NCBI GenBank assembly: GCA_030824555.1
Contig: JAVBXK010000018.1
Coordinates: 1 to 64,000 of the forward strand
Direction of reading: 5' to 3'
DNA from: a bacterium
GTDB taxonomy: Bacteria; Pseudomonadota; Gammaproteobacteria; Burkholderiales; Burkholderiaceae_C
Length of the DNA: 64,000 nucleotides
Notes under the pieces: generated by a model
Databases searched by the model: none
The model's input: the letters and a program-made list of their open reading frames with translations, nothing else
What the model was told of the DNA's origin: nothing
In this document: positions 1-8,824 of the stretch, in pieces
Numbering within the stretch: position 1 is the first letter of the stretch
Layout: every line of letters starts with the position of its first letter
Translations under genes and position numbers: made by a program

Positions 1-1047
1 CCATCCGAACAGCAATGCGAGCAGTGTGGCCCACCCCCCCAGCCAAACGGGTGCCCCGGCAAACAGCACCAGCGCCCATGCAGACATAAAGCAAGCGCCC
101 ATACCGAGGACCAGCAAGCTGAGAGGTGGTACCAGCATGTCCAAACCCAATGTGAACGCACGCAAACACCCATGTCGTGCGGCGTGCCAAATCAGGCCTG
201 GCAGTGTGTGGGTGATCATGTCCAGATGCCCATGTTCCCAACGCGTGCTTTGTACGGCACGGGAGCCATCGGATGTGGGGAACATGCTGTCGATGCGAAC
301 GTCAGGGCAAAAGTGAATGGCAACCCCCTCTTTCGCAAGATCAACCGTCAACTGAAGGTCTTCAACCAGATGTCCACTGGCCAAGCTGCGACCTGACCAC
401 AGGGCCCAGGGGAATGCCATCCCGGAGCCCGACAGTCCACAACTGCCGGTCAGTCGGTACCACCCCAAGGCCCGCACAAAAGTCTTGACCAACCAAGCCA
501 GCTCGGACACTTTTGCACTGACCGGGGAATCTGATTTGGCATGCATGAGGTAAACACTTTGCACCGGCCCACCCACCGTCATACAGACGGATGCCAGCCG
601 CAGCACTTGGTCGCCCGATACCCGGCAGTCAGCATCGAGCACGATGACCACATCTGGTGGATCCAGCCGCAGATGCTCCAAACCAGCCTGCAGCGCATAG
701 CCCTTGCCCCTCAATATGTGGTCGGTGCGCTCAACGACATCGTGCGTCCACATCCTGGCAATGGTTGCGGTGTCGTCCGTGCAGTTGTCCGCGACAACGA
801 CCATTCGGAACGCTGAAGCTGAACCAGCAAGTAACGCTTTCAATGTATCACCCAATACAGCTTCTTCGTTGTGCGCTGGCATCAGCACTGCCACGCGGGC
901 ATTGTCGGGCAACTTCGCATCGGTCTTCTCGGAACGACGCGCAGGCAGACACAGTGCACTGAGCACCTGAACCACAAACACCCCCACTGCAATGCTGAAC
1001 AAGCCCAGCAGGAAACTGAGAGCCCAAAGTGTCACGATACCGGTCAT
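1..1047 (-). CDS. Glycosyltransferase family 2, partial (C-terminus beyond window)
   Basis: The reading frame opens with ATG at 1047 and stays open for 349 codons to the window edge, so the C-terminus is missing. The protein starts with a membrane segment (about residues 3-32). A GT-A fold follows: an AHNEE nucleotide-binding motif near residue 58, DNCTDDTA near 88, the metal-binding DAD at about 138-140, the catalytic ED at about 229-230, and TRW near 268 in the place of the QxxRW motif. More hydrophobic segments begin near the edge. This pattern is that of a processive or membrane-bound GT2 enzyme of exopolysaccharide or O-antigen assembly. The ATG overlaps the stop of the upstream polymerase gene as ATGA, suggesting translational coupling. 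The sugar substrate cannot be read from the sequence. Confidence 0.85.
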   Translation of the reverse strand, partial: MTGIVTLWALSFLLGLFSIAVGVFVVQVLSALCLPARRSEKTDAKLPDNARVAVLMPAHNEEAVLGDTLKALLAGSASAFRMVVVADNCTDDTATIARMWTHDVVERTDHILRGKGYALQAGLEHLRLDPPDVVIVLDADCRVSGDQVLRLASVCMTVGGPVQSVYLMHAKSDSPVSAKVSELAWLVKTFVRALGWYRLTGSCGLSGSGMAFPWALWSGRSLASGHLVEDLQLTVDLAKEGVAIHFCPDVRIDSMFPTSDGSRAVQSTRWEHGHLDMITHTLPGLIWHAARHGCLRAFTLGLDMLVPPLSLLVLGMGACFMSAWALVLFAGAPVWLGGWATLLALLFGW

Positions 1048-2378
1048 GCTTTGACCCCTGCCGACGATGGCATTGTTTTCACTCCGACTCTCAGCGCCAC
1101 GTACTGCACCAACATCATTGAAAAAATCATTATCAACTGCAAAAATGACGTCACACGCAACGCAGTGCTTTCCGAAAAATTGGAAATGACGTATATCAGG
1201 AACACTGCCAGATGAAATGCAAACTGCCGACGATCAATATAAAAAACCAAAAGCAAATTCTTAACGTGAAAAATCAACATCAACCAGTACAATCCAAATC
1301 CAATCAACCCAAGCTCATTCATCACTTCCAAATAACCGTTGTGCGCATTCGGCACACCCCACTTCAAGGCATCTACAATAAATTGTGATGGTCCCCCCAA
1401 ACCCATCCAAAACGAGGCATATCCAGCGCCCAACCACCAGTGATCGGCAATGGACTGCCACATGTATATCCAGATGTCACCACGCCCCGTCAGATCGGAT
1501 GATTTTCCGAAAATTGCTGAAAAAGGCCCCAATATATCCCCTCCAGACGGAAAATGATTGTTCACGAAAAAAAACATCAACAACATCACCAACAAACTGA
1601 CCATGACAAACAACAGACCTCTGACCAAGAACTGGGGTGCCCTGAGACGCTCTCTGTAAAGCAGCAAATAAACGAACACTGAAAATACACCGAAGAATAG
1701 ACTGCTGGAACTCCTGGAGTTCACCAAGCAAATCAAAATGATTGCCAGTACGAAGCAGGCATATAACCAATGGCGCGGGGTATTGGTTTGCACATAAATC
1801 CACAGCAGCAGAGAAACACCACAAGATATACCCAGCGTATTCTTTTGCTCAAGAATGCCTCGCCACGAGCCCTCGATTCCAACCGCAGTTTCTATGGCAA
1901 CAGTGGGGGCGACAAAAACCGCGACAATGGAGCAAAAAAGAACGACCGTCAACACATCCAGGCAAATTGAAATTAATTTATGAATGTCATTGCCCAAATA
2001 AATTGCCACTGCAATACCGATCATAAAAACCCCGACAAACTGGATCATCTGCCTGATGACCATCACGGGAAATGGGCTCCAAAAAACAGAAGCAGCTGAA
2101 AATAGCATCAACAGAGCAACGAAAGCGTTGCCCCAAAAATAACGCTTGAAATAGATGAACCTAACTTTCCACAGCAAAAATCCTGCCAAACCAAATAGGC
2201 TACTCCATTGCAGCTTTCGAACAAGAGACCCCTCTGTCATTTCCCGAGACAAATCAAACGTCCAACTCAATCCGGGTGGCAAAACTGCAAATAAAATAGA
2301 AACCACAAACAGCACATAGGCAAGCAAGCGATATTTATGCAACATATATTGCACTGAATTAACAGCAATCTCAGGCAT
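1044..2378 (-). CDS. O-antigen ligase / polysaccharide polymerase (Wzy/WaaL-like)
   Basis: This 444-residue protein is almost entirely hydrophobic, with about ten to twelve membrane segments. A large periplasmic loop contains GRGDIWIYMW and then PNAHNGYLEVMNELG at roughly residues 300-355, the usual signature of the Wzy_C / O-antigen ligase family, where the loop His and Arg residues act in chain transfer. Members either polymerise repeat units (Wzy, ExoQ) or ligate them to lipid A-core (WaaL); sequence alone does not separate these. It lies between a flippase and a GT2 gene on the same strand, which favours polymerisation of a Wzx/Wzy-type polysaccharide. The gene is clearly AT-richer than the cobalamin genes, which may mean horizontal origin. 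Confidence 0.85.
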   Translation of the reverse strand: MPEIAVNSVQYMLHKYRLLAYVLFVVSILFAVLPPGLSWTFDLSREMTEGSLVRKLQWSSLFGLAGFLLWKVRFIYFKRYFWGNAFVALLMLFSAASVFWSPFPVMVIRQMIQFVGVFMIGIAVAIYLGNDIHKLISICLDVLTVVLFCSIVAVFVAPTVAIETAVGIEGSWRGILEQKNTLGISCGVSLLLWIYVQTNTPRHWLYACFVLAIILICLVNSRSSSSLFFGVFSVFVYLLLYRERLRAPQFLVRGLLFVMVSLLVMLLMFFFVNNHFPSGGDILGPFSAIFGKSSDLTGRGDIWIYMWQSIADHWWLGAGYASFWMGLGGPSQFIVDALKWGVPNAHNGYLEVMNELGLIGFGLYWLMLIFHVKNLLLVFYIDRRQFAFHLAVFLIYVISNFSESTALRVTSFLQLIMIFSMMLVQYVALRVGVKTMPSSAGVKA

Positions 2379-2517
2379 ACCAACATCCGCTCCAACGAGG
2401 TGGGTACTTCATGAAAACATCCAAGTGGGTGTCGATAGGTTGCTCGGCAAATGCATCACTGCTACGAGGGCTCTCATGCAAGAGGGGTTGAATACAGAAG
2501 AACTTACTGATGAGCAC

Positions 2518-3786
2518 CTATGAAGCTTTCATCAACCTCAAACGACGTGGCATCAAATAAAACCAAACCGTCGTCAGCTCGAAAAATTCAGATATCCACA
2601 AACACCAAATGACGGCAATCACGCCAAATTGGCCTGGCAATGTATAAAGTAAAATCACCTGAAGCAGCAAAGAAGTCATGCTCATCTTCAGCAATGGCTT
2701 GTATGCACCGAAGCCGACAAGAAGACAGGTGCCGACAAACTTAACAGCGTACATGAATGCATACACAATCCAGAACCGGAGCAGTTCGGTCAAGTGTTCA
2801 TAGCGCTGCAATGAGACAACGCTCACTATCTCGTTAAACAGTTCAAACAGCACAAACAAGTAAATTGACGCGGGCAGGGCAATTACCACCGCTGCCCGCC
2901 GTAAAAACCGGTTGAAATCGCTACGGTTGCCGTTCTTGACCAAGCGTGCAATGTCGGCACGTGACATCTGCTGCCACGCCACTGTCAACAGTGTGATGGG
3001 CATCAAAAGCAATCGGGATGCGTTGAGTTCGGCTGTGGCGGCCAAGCCCAACGAAAAACCAACTATATAAAGATACACACTGTTGCCCAGCCATCCCGTG
3101 GCTAAGCCTGGCAGCGCCCAGCGCGTGAGGCCCCAAAACTGGGTGAACCTGCCAACAAGCACATCCCGACTCGCCCAGAATGACCCTTGAATGACACTGG
3201 AGGTACTCACGGTGGCCAACGCATTGGCCATGCACAACACCGCAAACACTTGGGCAACCGTGGCAGAGCCCAGCACATGCATGGCATATCCGCCCAGCAC
3301 AGCCATCACCGCATATGTAGCATCCAGCCTCAGCACTTCTGTGGCGCGTTGCCTCAAATTAAGAGAGGCACGTTTGAAATCCCTGAAAGTCAGACTGACG
3401 ATGTATGCACCAAAACTGATGGCGGTCACACCTTCGTGCCCATGTGGCCCCGTTTGTGTCTGTAACACCCACGCACCGATGCAACTCACAATGCCCAAGG
3501 CGACACCCAACAATCGGGCAAGCACTTGGGCATCCGCCATGGTGGCATCCATTTCGTTTGCTTCTGACCGTGACATCAGGTTAGCGATGGCATTGCCAAT
3601 CAACGCATCAATCACCCCACACAGCAGCACACCCACAGCAAACAGTTGCACGTACAAGCCGTAGACCTCTTTGGCTGCAAAGCTGATGAGGTACACGCCC
3701 ACTCCGAAATTGAGTGCGCTCAACAGTGCCTGATCGGCGATGGAGGACAACGAACGCTTGATCACGCCTTGTACCTTTGTCCACAC
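2518..3786 (-). CDS. Polysaccharide flippase (Wzx-like, MOP superfamily)
   Basis: A 422-residue integral membrane protein with about twelve hydrophobic segments, an N-terminal ALLSALNFGVGVYLISFAAK-like first helix pair and an early GLYVQLF segment, as in oligosaccharide flippases that move lipid-linked repeat units across the inner membrane. The first possible start is GTG at 3786; a second in-frame GTG at 3765 has AAGG a few bases upstream and may be the true start. No ATG is available in frame before the upstream stop. The gene is first in the minus-strand arm (flippase, polymerase, GT2). A spacer of about 140 bp separates it from the polymerase gene. Substrate unknown. Confidence 0.8.
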   Translation of the reverse strand: MWTKVQGVIKRSLSSIADQALLSALNFGVGVYLISFAAKEVYGLYVQLFAVGVLLCGVIDALIGNAIANLMSRSEANEMDATMADAQVLARLLGVALGIVSCIGAWVLQTQTGPHGHEGVTAISFGAYIVSLTFRDFKRASLNLRQRATEVLRLDATYAVMAVLGGYAMHVLGSATVAQVFAVLCMANALATVSTSSVIQGSFWASRDVLVGRFTQFWGLTRWALPGLATGWLGNSVYLYIVGFSLGLAATAELNASRLLLMPITLLTVAWQQMSRADIARLVKNGNRSDFNRFLRRAAVVIALPASIYLFVLFELFNEIVSVVSLQRYEHLTELLRFWIVYAFMYAVKFVGTCLLVGFGAYKPLLKMSMTSLLLQVILLYTLPGQFGVIAVIWCLWISEFFELTTVWFYLMPRRLRLMKAS

Positions 3787-4198
3787 ATTGCGTTCGAATA
3801 CCCTGGCCGCAGACCAGTCAAGGTGTACAAACCATTCGCCTCATTGAACCGAGCAACCCCGCACGACAGAAACTGGAAACCGCCTGTTACTTGCATATGA
3901 ACTTGGAGAAAAGCTGTGTTGCTTCAGGCTTTCAATCGATTGAGCAATTTGGCCTGGGGTCGTCATGTGCAAAGAACTGTTGCACTGCTGCTGCGCAAAA
4001 ACGCTGCGAAAGCAACCTTGGGCGTCATTACACAGCGAGTGTGCCATGGGCTGACGCACAGTACATTGACAACGACCGGCATTTACACTCCGTCAACATA
4101 TGCTTGTACTGGATAACCGTGCCCCGCCCACACACTGACACTGCTGTCAACTTCATGAATGTTCCATCGGCCGCAGCCCCCGTGCGAGGTACCCCGTC
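3787..4198. other. Divergent intergenic region of the polysaccharide locus
   Basis: About 410 bp separate the two divergent arms. Short ORFs here lack ribosome-binding sites and resemble no family I know. A possible plus-strand promoter is TTTACA, 17 bases, TGTACT, starting near 4082; it matches the sigma-70 consensus only moderately. Promoters for both arms are expected here, but nothing else is clear. Confidence 0.4.
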
Positions 4199-5203
4199 AT
4201 GATCATCGGATTGACTGGCGGCACTGGTTTTCTGGGGCAGCATGTGATTCATGAATTGAAAGCAGCGGGGCACACTGTGCGTGTGCTGGTGCGACCAAAC
4301 AGTACTCGCACACCCCCCCAACAGGCACTGCCCGACAGTGATGTGACTTACCTGTTGGCGGACCCTGGCAGCGCCACATCCATGACCGAGGCGTTGAAAG
4401 GTTGCGAAGTGGTGGTGCACGCCGCTGCCGCATTGACAGGTGATGCCGCAACCCAGCACACGGTCACGGTCGAAGGCACGCGTACGCTCCTCACCGCCCT
4501 GCAACAAGTCGGTGTGAGGCGCTTGGTGGGCATCGGGTCACTGTCTGTATATGACTACGCTGCCTTGCCCCAAGGGGTCACGCTGAACGAAGACACGCAA
4601 CTTGAACATCACCCAGCGGAGCGGGATGCTTACGCGCAGTCCAAGCTGGCCCAAGACCGCCTGTTCATGAACGCCGCACACACAGCAAACCTTGAGGTCA
4701 TTGTGCTGCGGCCAGGTATTTTTTACGATGCAACCGGCCTGTGGCCGTTCAGTCTTGGCAAGGGTTTGGGTGCCCGTGCATGGTTGGTGATGGGGCCTCT
4801 CACGCCAGACACAGAAGTGCCGTTGGTACACGTTGCCGACGTGGCCAGGGCGGTGGCGTTGGCCGTGACCTGCGATGCCTCACTCAGCGGGCAGGCCTTC
4901 AACATCGTCGAGTCTCCGGCCCCCACCAGCCAGCGCCTGCTCGACGTGCTGTGCCAACAGTCCCCACGACCCAGGCTGCTTCGCATGCCATGGGCCGTGC
5001 ACTGGGCTCTGGCGTGCCTGGCGCACGCCTTCACTCGCAAGGTGCTCAAACGCCAAACTCGATTGCCTGGATTGCTCAACCCGGCCGCGCTGGCTGCCCG
5101 CTTCACCCGCGTGCACTACGATGCAAACCGGGCCCGGTACAAGCTGGGGTGGCTGCCTGAGCATCAGGCCCTCACAGATCTTGCACAACGCAACAAGCAC
5201 TGA
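4199..5203 (+). CDS. NAD(P)-dependent epimerase/dehydratase (extended SDR)
   Basis: The 334-residue protein begins with a Rossmann glycine motif, GLTGGTGFLGQHV (residues 4-16), that binds NAD(P). The catalytic YAQSK (YxxxK) lies near residue 144, with the active-site Ser/Thr region IGSLSVYD near 113. This is the extended short-chain dehydrogenase fold of nucleotide-sugar epimerases and dehydratases, also found in 3-beta-HSD-like enzymes. It begins the plus-strand sugar arm and is 6 bp from the next gene, so it probably modifies a nucleotide sugar or lipid-linked sugar, but the substrate is not evident. ATG at 4199 is the natural start, with the Rossmann strand beginning at once. Confidence 0.85.
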   Translation: MIIGLTGGTGFLGQHVIHELKAAGHTVRVLVRPNSTRTPPQQALPDSDVTYLLADPGSATSMTEALKGCEVVVHAAAALTGDAATQHTVTVEGTRTLLTALQQVGVRRLVGIGSLSVYDYAALPQGVTLNEDTQLEHHPAERDAYAQSKLAQDRLFMNAAHTANLEVIVLRPGIFYDATGLWPFSLGKGLGARAWLVMGPLTPDTEVPLVHVADVARAVALAVTCDASLSGQAFNIVESPAPTSQRLLDVLCQQSPRPRLLRMPWAVHWALACLAHAFTRKVLKRQTRLPGLLNPAALAARFTRVHYDANRARYKLGWLPEHQALTDLAQRNKH

Positions 5204-5209
5204 CAACAT

Positions 5210-6145
5210 ATGACCGCCCCGCGTATCAGCATCTGCATTGCCACCTACCGCCGCCCGGAACGACTGGCCCTTGTGCTGCAAGACTTGCAAGCGCAAACCC
5301 TCAGCCCAGTACAGGTGGTGGTGGTAGACAACGACGCAAACCAGTCGGCAAAAAGTGTGGTCACCCAATTCAACACACAGGCCGCCGACCGGCAGGGCGG
5401 CTTTGAGCTGCTGTACGGCACCCAGCTCGAACGCAACATCAGCCTCACACGCAACCTCACCGTGTCCATGGCGACGGGAGATTGGCTCGCATTCATCGAC
5501 GACGATGAGCGCGCGCCCAGTGACTGGCTTCAAACGCTGTTCGATGCCGCGCAAGCGCACGGTGCTGACGGCGTGCTGGGCCCCGTCATTCCTCAGCTGC
5601 CCGACGATGCACCCGCGTGGATACGCAAGGGCGACTTTTACAGCTTTCCACGCCTGCCCAGCGGGGCAACGGTGCCGTTGAACCAGCTCAGGTTCGGCAA
5701 CGTGCTGCTGCGAGGAAGCACCGTCAGGGCTGAACCCGGACCTTTCGACCCGCAATTTCAGCTGTCCACCGGCGAAGATGGCGACATGTTGCTCAGGCTG
5801 ATTGCCAAGGGTGCCAAAGTCACCTGGTGCGACGAAGCTTGCGTGACCGAACCGGTTGAACCGGCTCGGATGTCGTTCGAATGGCTGCGCCAGCGGGCCT
5901 ACAGCGGCGGACAAGAGTACGCACGCAAAGCACTGACCGGGGCCTACGGCCCCATGGGGCCCGTGGCACGGGCCAAACTGGCCACCAACGCAACCGTCAA
6001 GCTGATCATGGCGGGCCTCATGGCGGTTGCCACGCTGCCTGCGGGCCTGCACCACAGCGCGCACTGGTTGATCAGGGCCCACGCCAACATGGGCAAACTC
6101 AGCGCTTTTTCAGGTGTTCGCTACCAGGAGTACAGCCGCGTCTGA
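5210..6145 (+). CDS. Glycosyltransferase family 2
   Basis: A 311-residue soluble GT-A transferase. It starts with ISICIATYRRPERL, the family's nucleotide-binding strand, and has the metal-binding DDDE at about residues 97-100. Further on, STGEDGDMLLR (about 184-194) gives the ED acceptor-site motif. The C-terminal 60 residues contain a hydrophobic stretch (about 262-285) that may attach it to the membrane. The start is 6 bp after the epimerase stop. It most likely adds one sugar to a lipid-linked repeat unit. Donor and acceptor cannot be assigned. Confidence 0.88.
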   Translation: MTAPRISICIATYRRPERLALVLQDLQAQTLSPVQVVVVDNDANQSAKSVVTQFNTQAADRQGGFELLYGTQLERNISLTRNLTVSMATGDWLAFIDDDERAPSDWLQTLFDAAQAHGADGVLGPVIPQLPDDAPAWIRKGDFYSFPRLPSGATVPLNQLRFGNVLLRGSTVRAEPGPFDPQFQLSTGEDGDMLLRLIAKGAKVTWCDEACVTEPVEPARMSFEWLRQRAYSGGQEYARKALTGAYGPMGPVARAKLATNATVKLIMAGLMAVATLPAGLHHSAHWLIRAHANMGKLSAFSGVRYQEYSRV

Positions 6146-6197
6146 TGTGGCCCGTACCTTGCATAGATGCCATCAACCTGCATACCCTGACCTTCAT

Positions 6198-7346
6198 ATG
6201 AACTTTGCAATCGTGGGTTGCGGCTATGTCGCTGACCTGTACATGGCTTCGCTGAAACGCCACCCCGAACTCGCCCTGCAAGGCGTTTGGGACCGCGACC
6301 CCCAACGCCTTGCCGCCTTCACGCAATTCCACGGTGTCAAAGCCTACACATCCTATGACGCAATGCTGGCGGACCCCGTCGTGCAGCTGGTGGCCAACCT
6401 GACCAATCCGCGCGAGCACTTCAAGGTGTCGCAGGCCGCGTTGCTGGCCAACCGGCACGTGTACTCTGAAAAACCACTGGCCACCGATCTGGACGAAGCC
6501 CGTTCGCTGGTCGAACTGGCCGAAACCCGTGGCCTGTTCATCACCAGCGCACCGTGCAGCGTGCTGAGCGAAACCGCGCAAACCATCTGGAAACTGCTGC
6601 GGGACCAGACCATCGGCACCCCCCGACTGGTGTACGCCGAACTCGACGACGGCAACGTGGCGGCCATGGACCATGCGAAATGGATCAGCGCCTCGGGCGC
6701 ACCCTGGCCCTCGCGCGACGAGTTCGAGGTGGGCTGCACGCTGGAGCACGCGGGCTATCACCTGACGTGGCTGACCGCCTTTTTTGGCCCCGTGCACCGC
6801 ATGACCACGTTTTCACGCGTGGTGCAGCCTGACAAGGGATTTGAAGGGCTCGTCCCGGCACCCGACTTCGCGGCAGCGTGCCTGGAGTTCAGCAACGGCG
6901 TCGTCGCCCGCCTCACGTGCAGCATCTACGGGTCGCACGACCACCGGTTGCGCCTGTTCGGCGACGACGGCACCATCGCCATCGACCGCATTTGGGACTA
7001 TGGCGCACCCGTGCACCTGTCCCGCCGAAACCGCTGGACATCCCGCGCCGAAAAATACCCGCTGCTGGCCAAGCTGGTGGGCCTGGGGCCTGCCAAAGTG
7101 CCCTTGGTACGCAAGCCCACCACCCAAGGGCGCGGCCTGTTTGGCCGCAACGGCATGGACTTTTGCCGTGGCGTTGCCGACATCGGCCAGGCCATGCAGG
7201 CTGGCACCACACCCCACCTGACCGCCCGCTGGGCCTTGCACGTGACCGAGGTTGTTTTGGCCATGCAAGCACCCACGGTGTATGGCGACACGCGAGAAAT
7301 CTCGTCCCGGTTCGACCCCATGCAGCCCATGCCCTGGGCCAACTGA
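6198..7346 (+). CDS. Gfo/Idh/MocA family oxidoreductase
   Basis: The open frame extends upstream, but the protein clearly starts at ATG 6198, where the Rossmann motif FAIVGCGYVADLY begins at once; this gives 382 residues. The EKP signature (YSEKPLATD) lies near residue 93; its lysine is the conserved NAD(P)-site and catalytic residue. The C-terminal half is the alpha/beta dehydrogenase domain. Family members oxidise or reduce sugars and sugar nucleotides. With the adjacent epimerase and ManC, a role in making an unusual sugar for the polysaccharide is likely but is inference. A gap of about 50 bp follows the GT2 gene, consistent with one operon. Confidence 0.87.
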   Translation: MNFAIVGCGYVADLYMASLKRHPELALQGVWDRDPQRLAAFTQFHGVKAYTSYDAMLADPVVQLVANLTNPREHFKVSQAALLANRHVYSEKPLATDLDEARSLVELAETRGLFITSAPCSVLSETAQTIWKLLRDQTIGTPRLVYAELDDGNVAAMDHAKWISASGAPWPSRDEFEVGCTLEHAGYHLTWLTAFFGPVHRMTTFSRVVQPDKGFEGLVPAPDFAAACLEFSNGVVARLTCSIYGSHDHRLRLFGDDGTIAIDRIWDYGAPVHLSRRNRWTSRAEKYPLLAKLVGLGPAKVPLVRKPTTQGRGLFGRNGMDFCRGVADIGQAMQAGTTPHLTARWALHVTEVVLAMQAPTVYGDTREISSRFDPMQPMPWAN

Positions 7347-7387
7347 ACCGCACCCGTCCACACACTCATCCGAACCGTTTTCAAACC

Positions 7388-8815
7388 ATGCTCATCCCCA
7401 TCATCTTGTGTGGCGGCTCAGGGTCGCGCCTGTGGCCCGTGTCCAGAGAAACGCATCCCAAACCCTTCATGCGCCTGCCTGATGGGCAAAGTTTGCTACA
7501 AAAAGCATTTGTCAGGGGGGCCATCCTGCCAAACGTGACCGAGGTGATGACCGTCACCAACACCCAATTGCTGTCTGCCACGCGGGACGACTACGCCAGC
7601 GTCAACTCCCAGGGTCTGCAGACGCGCTTCGTGCTCGAACCCTTTGGGCGCAACACGGCCGCCGCCGTGGCCGTGGCCGCGCTGTTGGCGCAGGCAAAGC
7701 ATGGCGACAGCGCCACCCTGCTGCTGCTGCCGGCTGACCACCTGATTGCCAACCAGGCAGCTTTCGCTGCGGCGGTGTCACAAGCACAGGCGTTGGCACA
7801 GCAGGGCCTGATCGTGACCTTCGGCATCGTGCCCGACGCCCCCGAAACCGGGTTTGGCTACATCGAGACCAATGGGCACCGCGTCAAACGCTTCGTCGAA
7901 AAACCCGACCTGGCCACCGCTCAAACCTACGTGGCCAGCGGCAAATACCTTTGGAACTCAGGCATGCTGTGTTTCACCGCCGGGACCATGCTGGCCGACA
8001 TGGCCGAGCACTGCCCGGACGTGCTGACCGCCGTCCGGGACTGCCTGGCCCTGTCACAGGGCAACGGCCGTTCGGCAGATGCCCAATGCATCGAACTCGA
8101 CAGCACGTCGTTCGCACAAGTACCCGATGTGTCCATCGACTACGCGCTGATGGAGAAAACCACTCGCGCTGCCGTGGTACCTTGCGACATCGGCTGGAGC
8201 GACATCGGCTCCTGGGCTGCCATCAGCGCGCTCACCCCGCCCGACGAACACGGCAACCGCGTGGTCGGGCACGCCGTGATGCAAAACACCAGTGGCTGCT
8301 ACATCCAAAGCGATCGCACGGTGGGCACGGTGGGCGTGTCAGACCTTGTCATCGTCGACACCCCGGATGCCCTGCTGATTGCCAACGGCAAACAAAGCCA
8401 GGACGTCAAACACCTGTACGCCCAACTCAAAGGCCAAGGGCACGATGCCTACAAAGTGCACCGCACCGTTCACCGCCCCTGGGGCACGTACACGGTGCTG
8501 GAAGAAGGGCCCAACTTCAAGATCAAGCGCATCGAAGTCAAGCCCGGAGCGGCGCTGAGCCTGCAAATGCACCACCACCGCAGCGAGCACTGGATCGTGG
8601 TCAGCGGCACGGCGCGCGTGATCAATGGCGACAGCGACATGCTGCTGCAAACCAACGAAAGCACCTACATCCCCGCAGGCCACAAACACCGGCTGACCAA
8701 CCCCGGGATCATCCCGCTGCAAATGATCGAGGTGCAGAGCGGGCAATACCTGGGCGAGGACGACATCGTCCGCTTTTCCGACCAATACGGGCGCGACGTT
8801 CAGCCCCAGGGCTGA
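7388..8815 (+). CDS. manC: Mannose-1-phosphate guanylyltransferase / mannose-6-phosphate isomerase
   Basis: The 475-residue protein starts at ATG 7388, directly before the nucleotidyltransferase motif GGSGSRLWPVSRETHPKPF (residues 8-26). VKRFVEKP near residue 162 is the second conserved sugar-nucleotide motif. The last 110 residues form a type II phosphomannose isomerase cupin with PWGTYTVLEEG and QMHHHRSEHW, whose His and Glu residues bind metal. The full-length bifunctional type (ManC, AlgA, XanB) makes GDP-mannose from mannose-1-P and usually also isomerises fructose-6-P. It therefore supplies GDP-mannose, or GDP-fucose/rhamnose precursors, to the neighbouring transferases. Confidence 0.93.
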   Translation: MLIPIILCGGSGSRLWPVSRETHPKPFMRLPDGQSLLQKAFVRGAILPNVTEVMTVTNTQLLSATRDDYASVNSQGLQTRFVLEPFGRNTAAAVAVAALLAQAKHGDSATLLLLPADHLIANQAAFAAAVSQAQALAQQGLIVTFGIVPDAPETGFGYIETNGHRVKRFVEKPDLATAQTYVASGKYLWNSGMLCFTAGTMLADMAEHCPDVLTAVRDCLALSQGNGRSADAQCIELDSTSFAQVPDVSIDYALMEKTTRAAVVPCDIGWSDIGSWAAISALTPPDEHGNRVVGHAVMQNTSGCYIQSDRTVGTVGVSDLVIVDTPDALLIANGKQSQDVKHLYAQLKGQGHDAYKVHRTVHRPWGTYTVLEEGPNFKIKRIEVKPGAALSLQMHHHRSEHWIVVSGTARVINGDSDMLLQTNESTYIPAGHKHRLTNPGIIPLQMIEVQSGQYLGEDDIVRFSDQYGRDVQPQG

Positions 8816-8824
8816 CCTGGCACC

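Noticed and set aside
3841-4059. Short minus-strand ORF in the divergent spacer
   Set aside because: No ribosome-binding site, no family resemblance and no conserved features; more likely leader DNA.
6878-7387. Upstream extension of the manC frame
   Set aside because: The extra 170 residues overlap the Gfo/Idh/MocA gene in another frame and lie before the conserved nucleotidyltransferase N-terminus.
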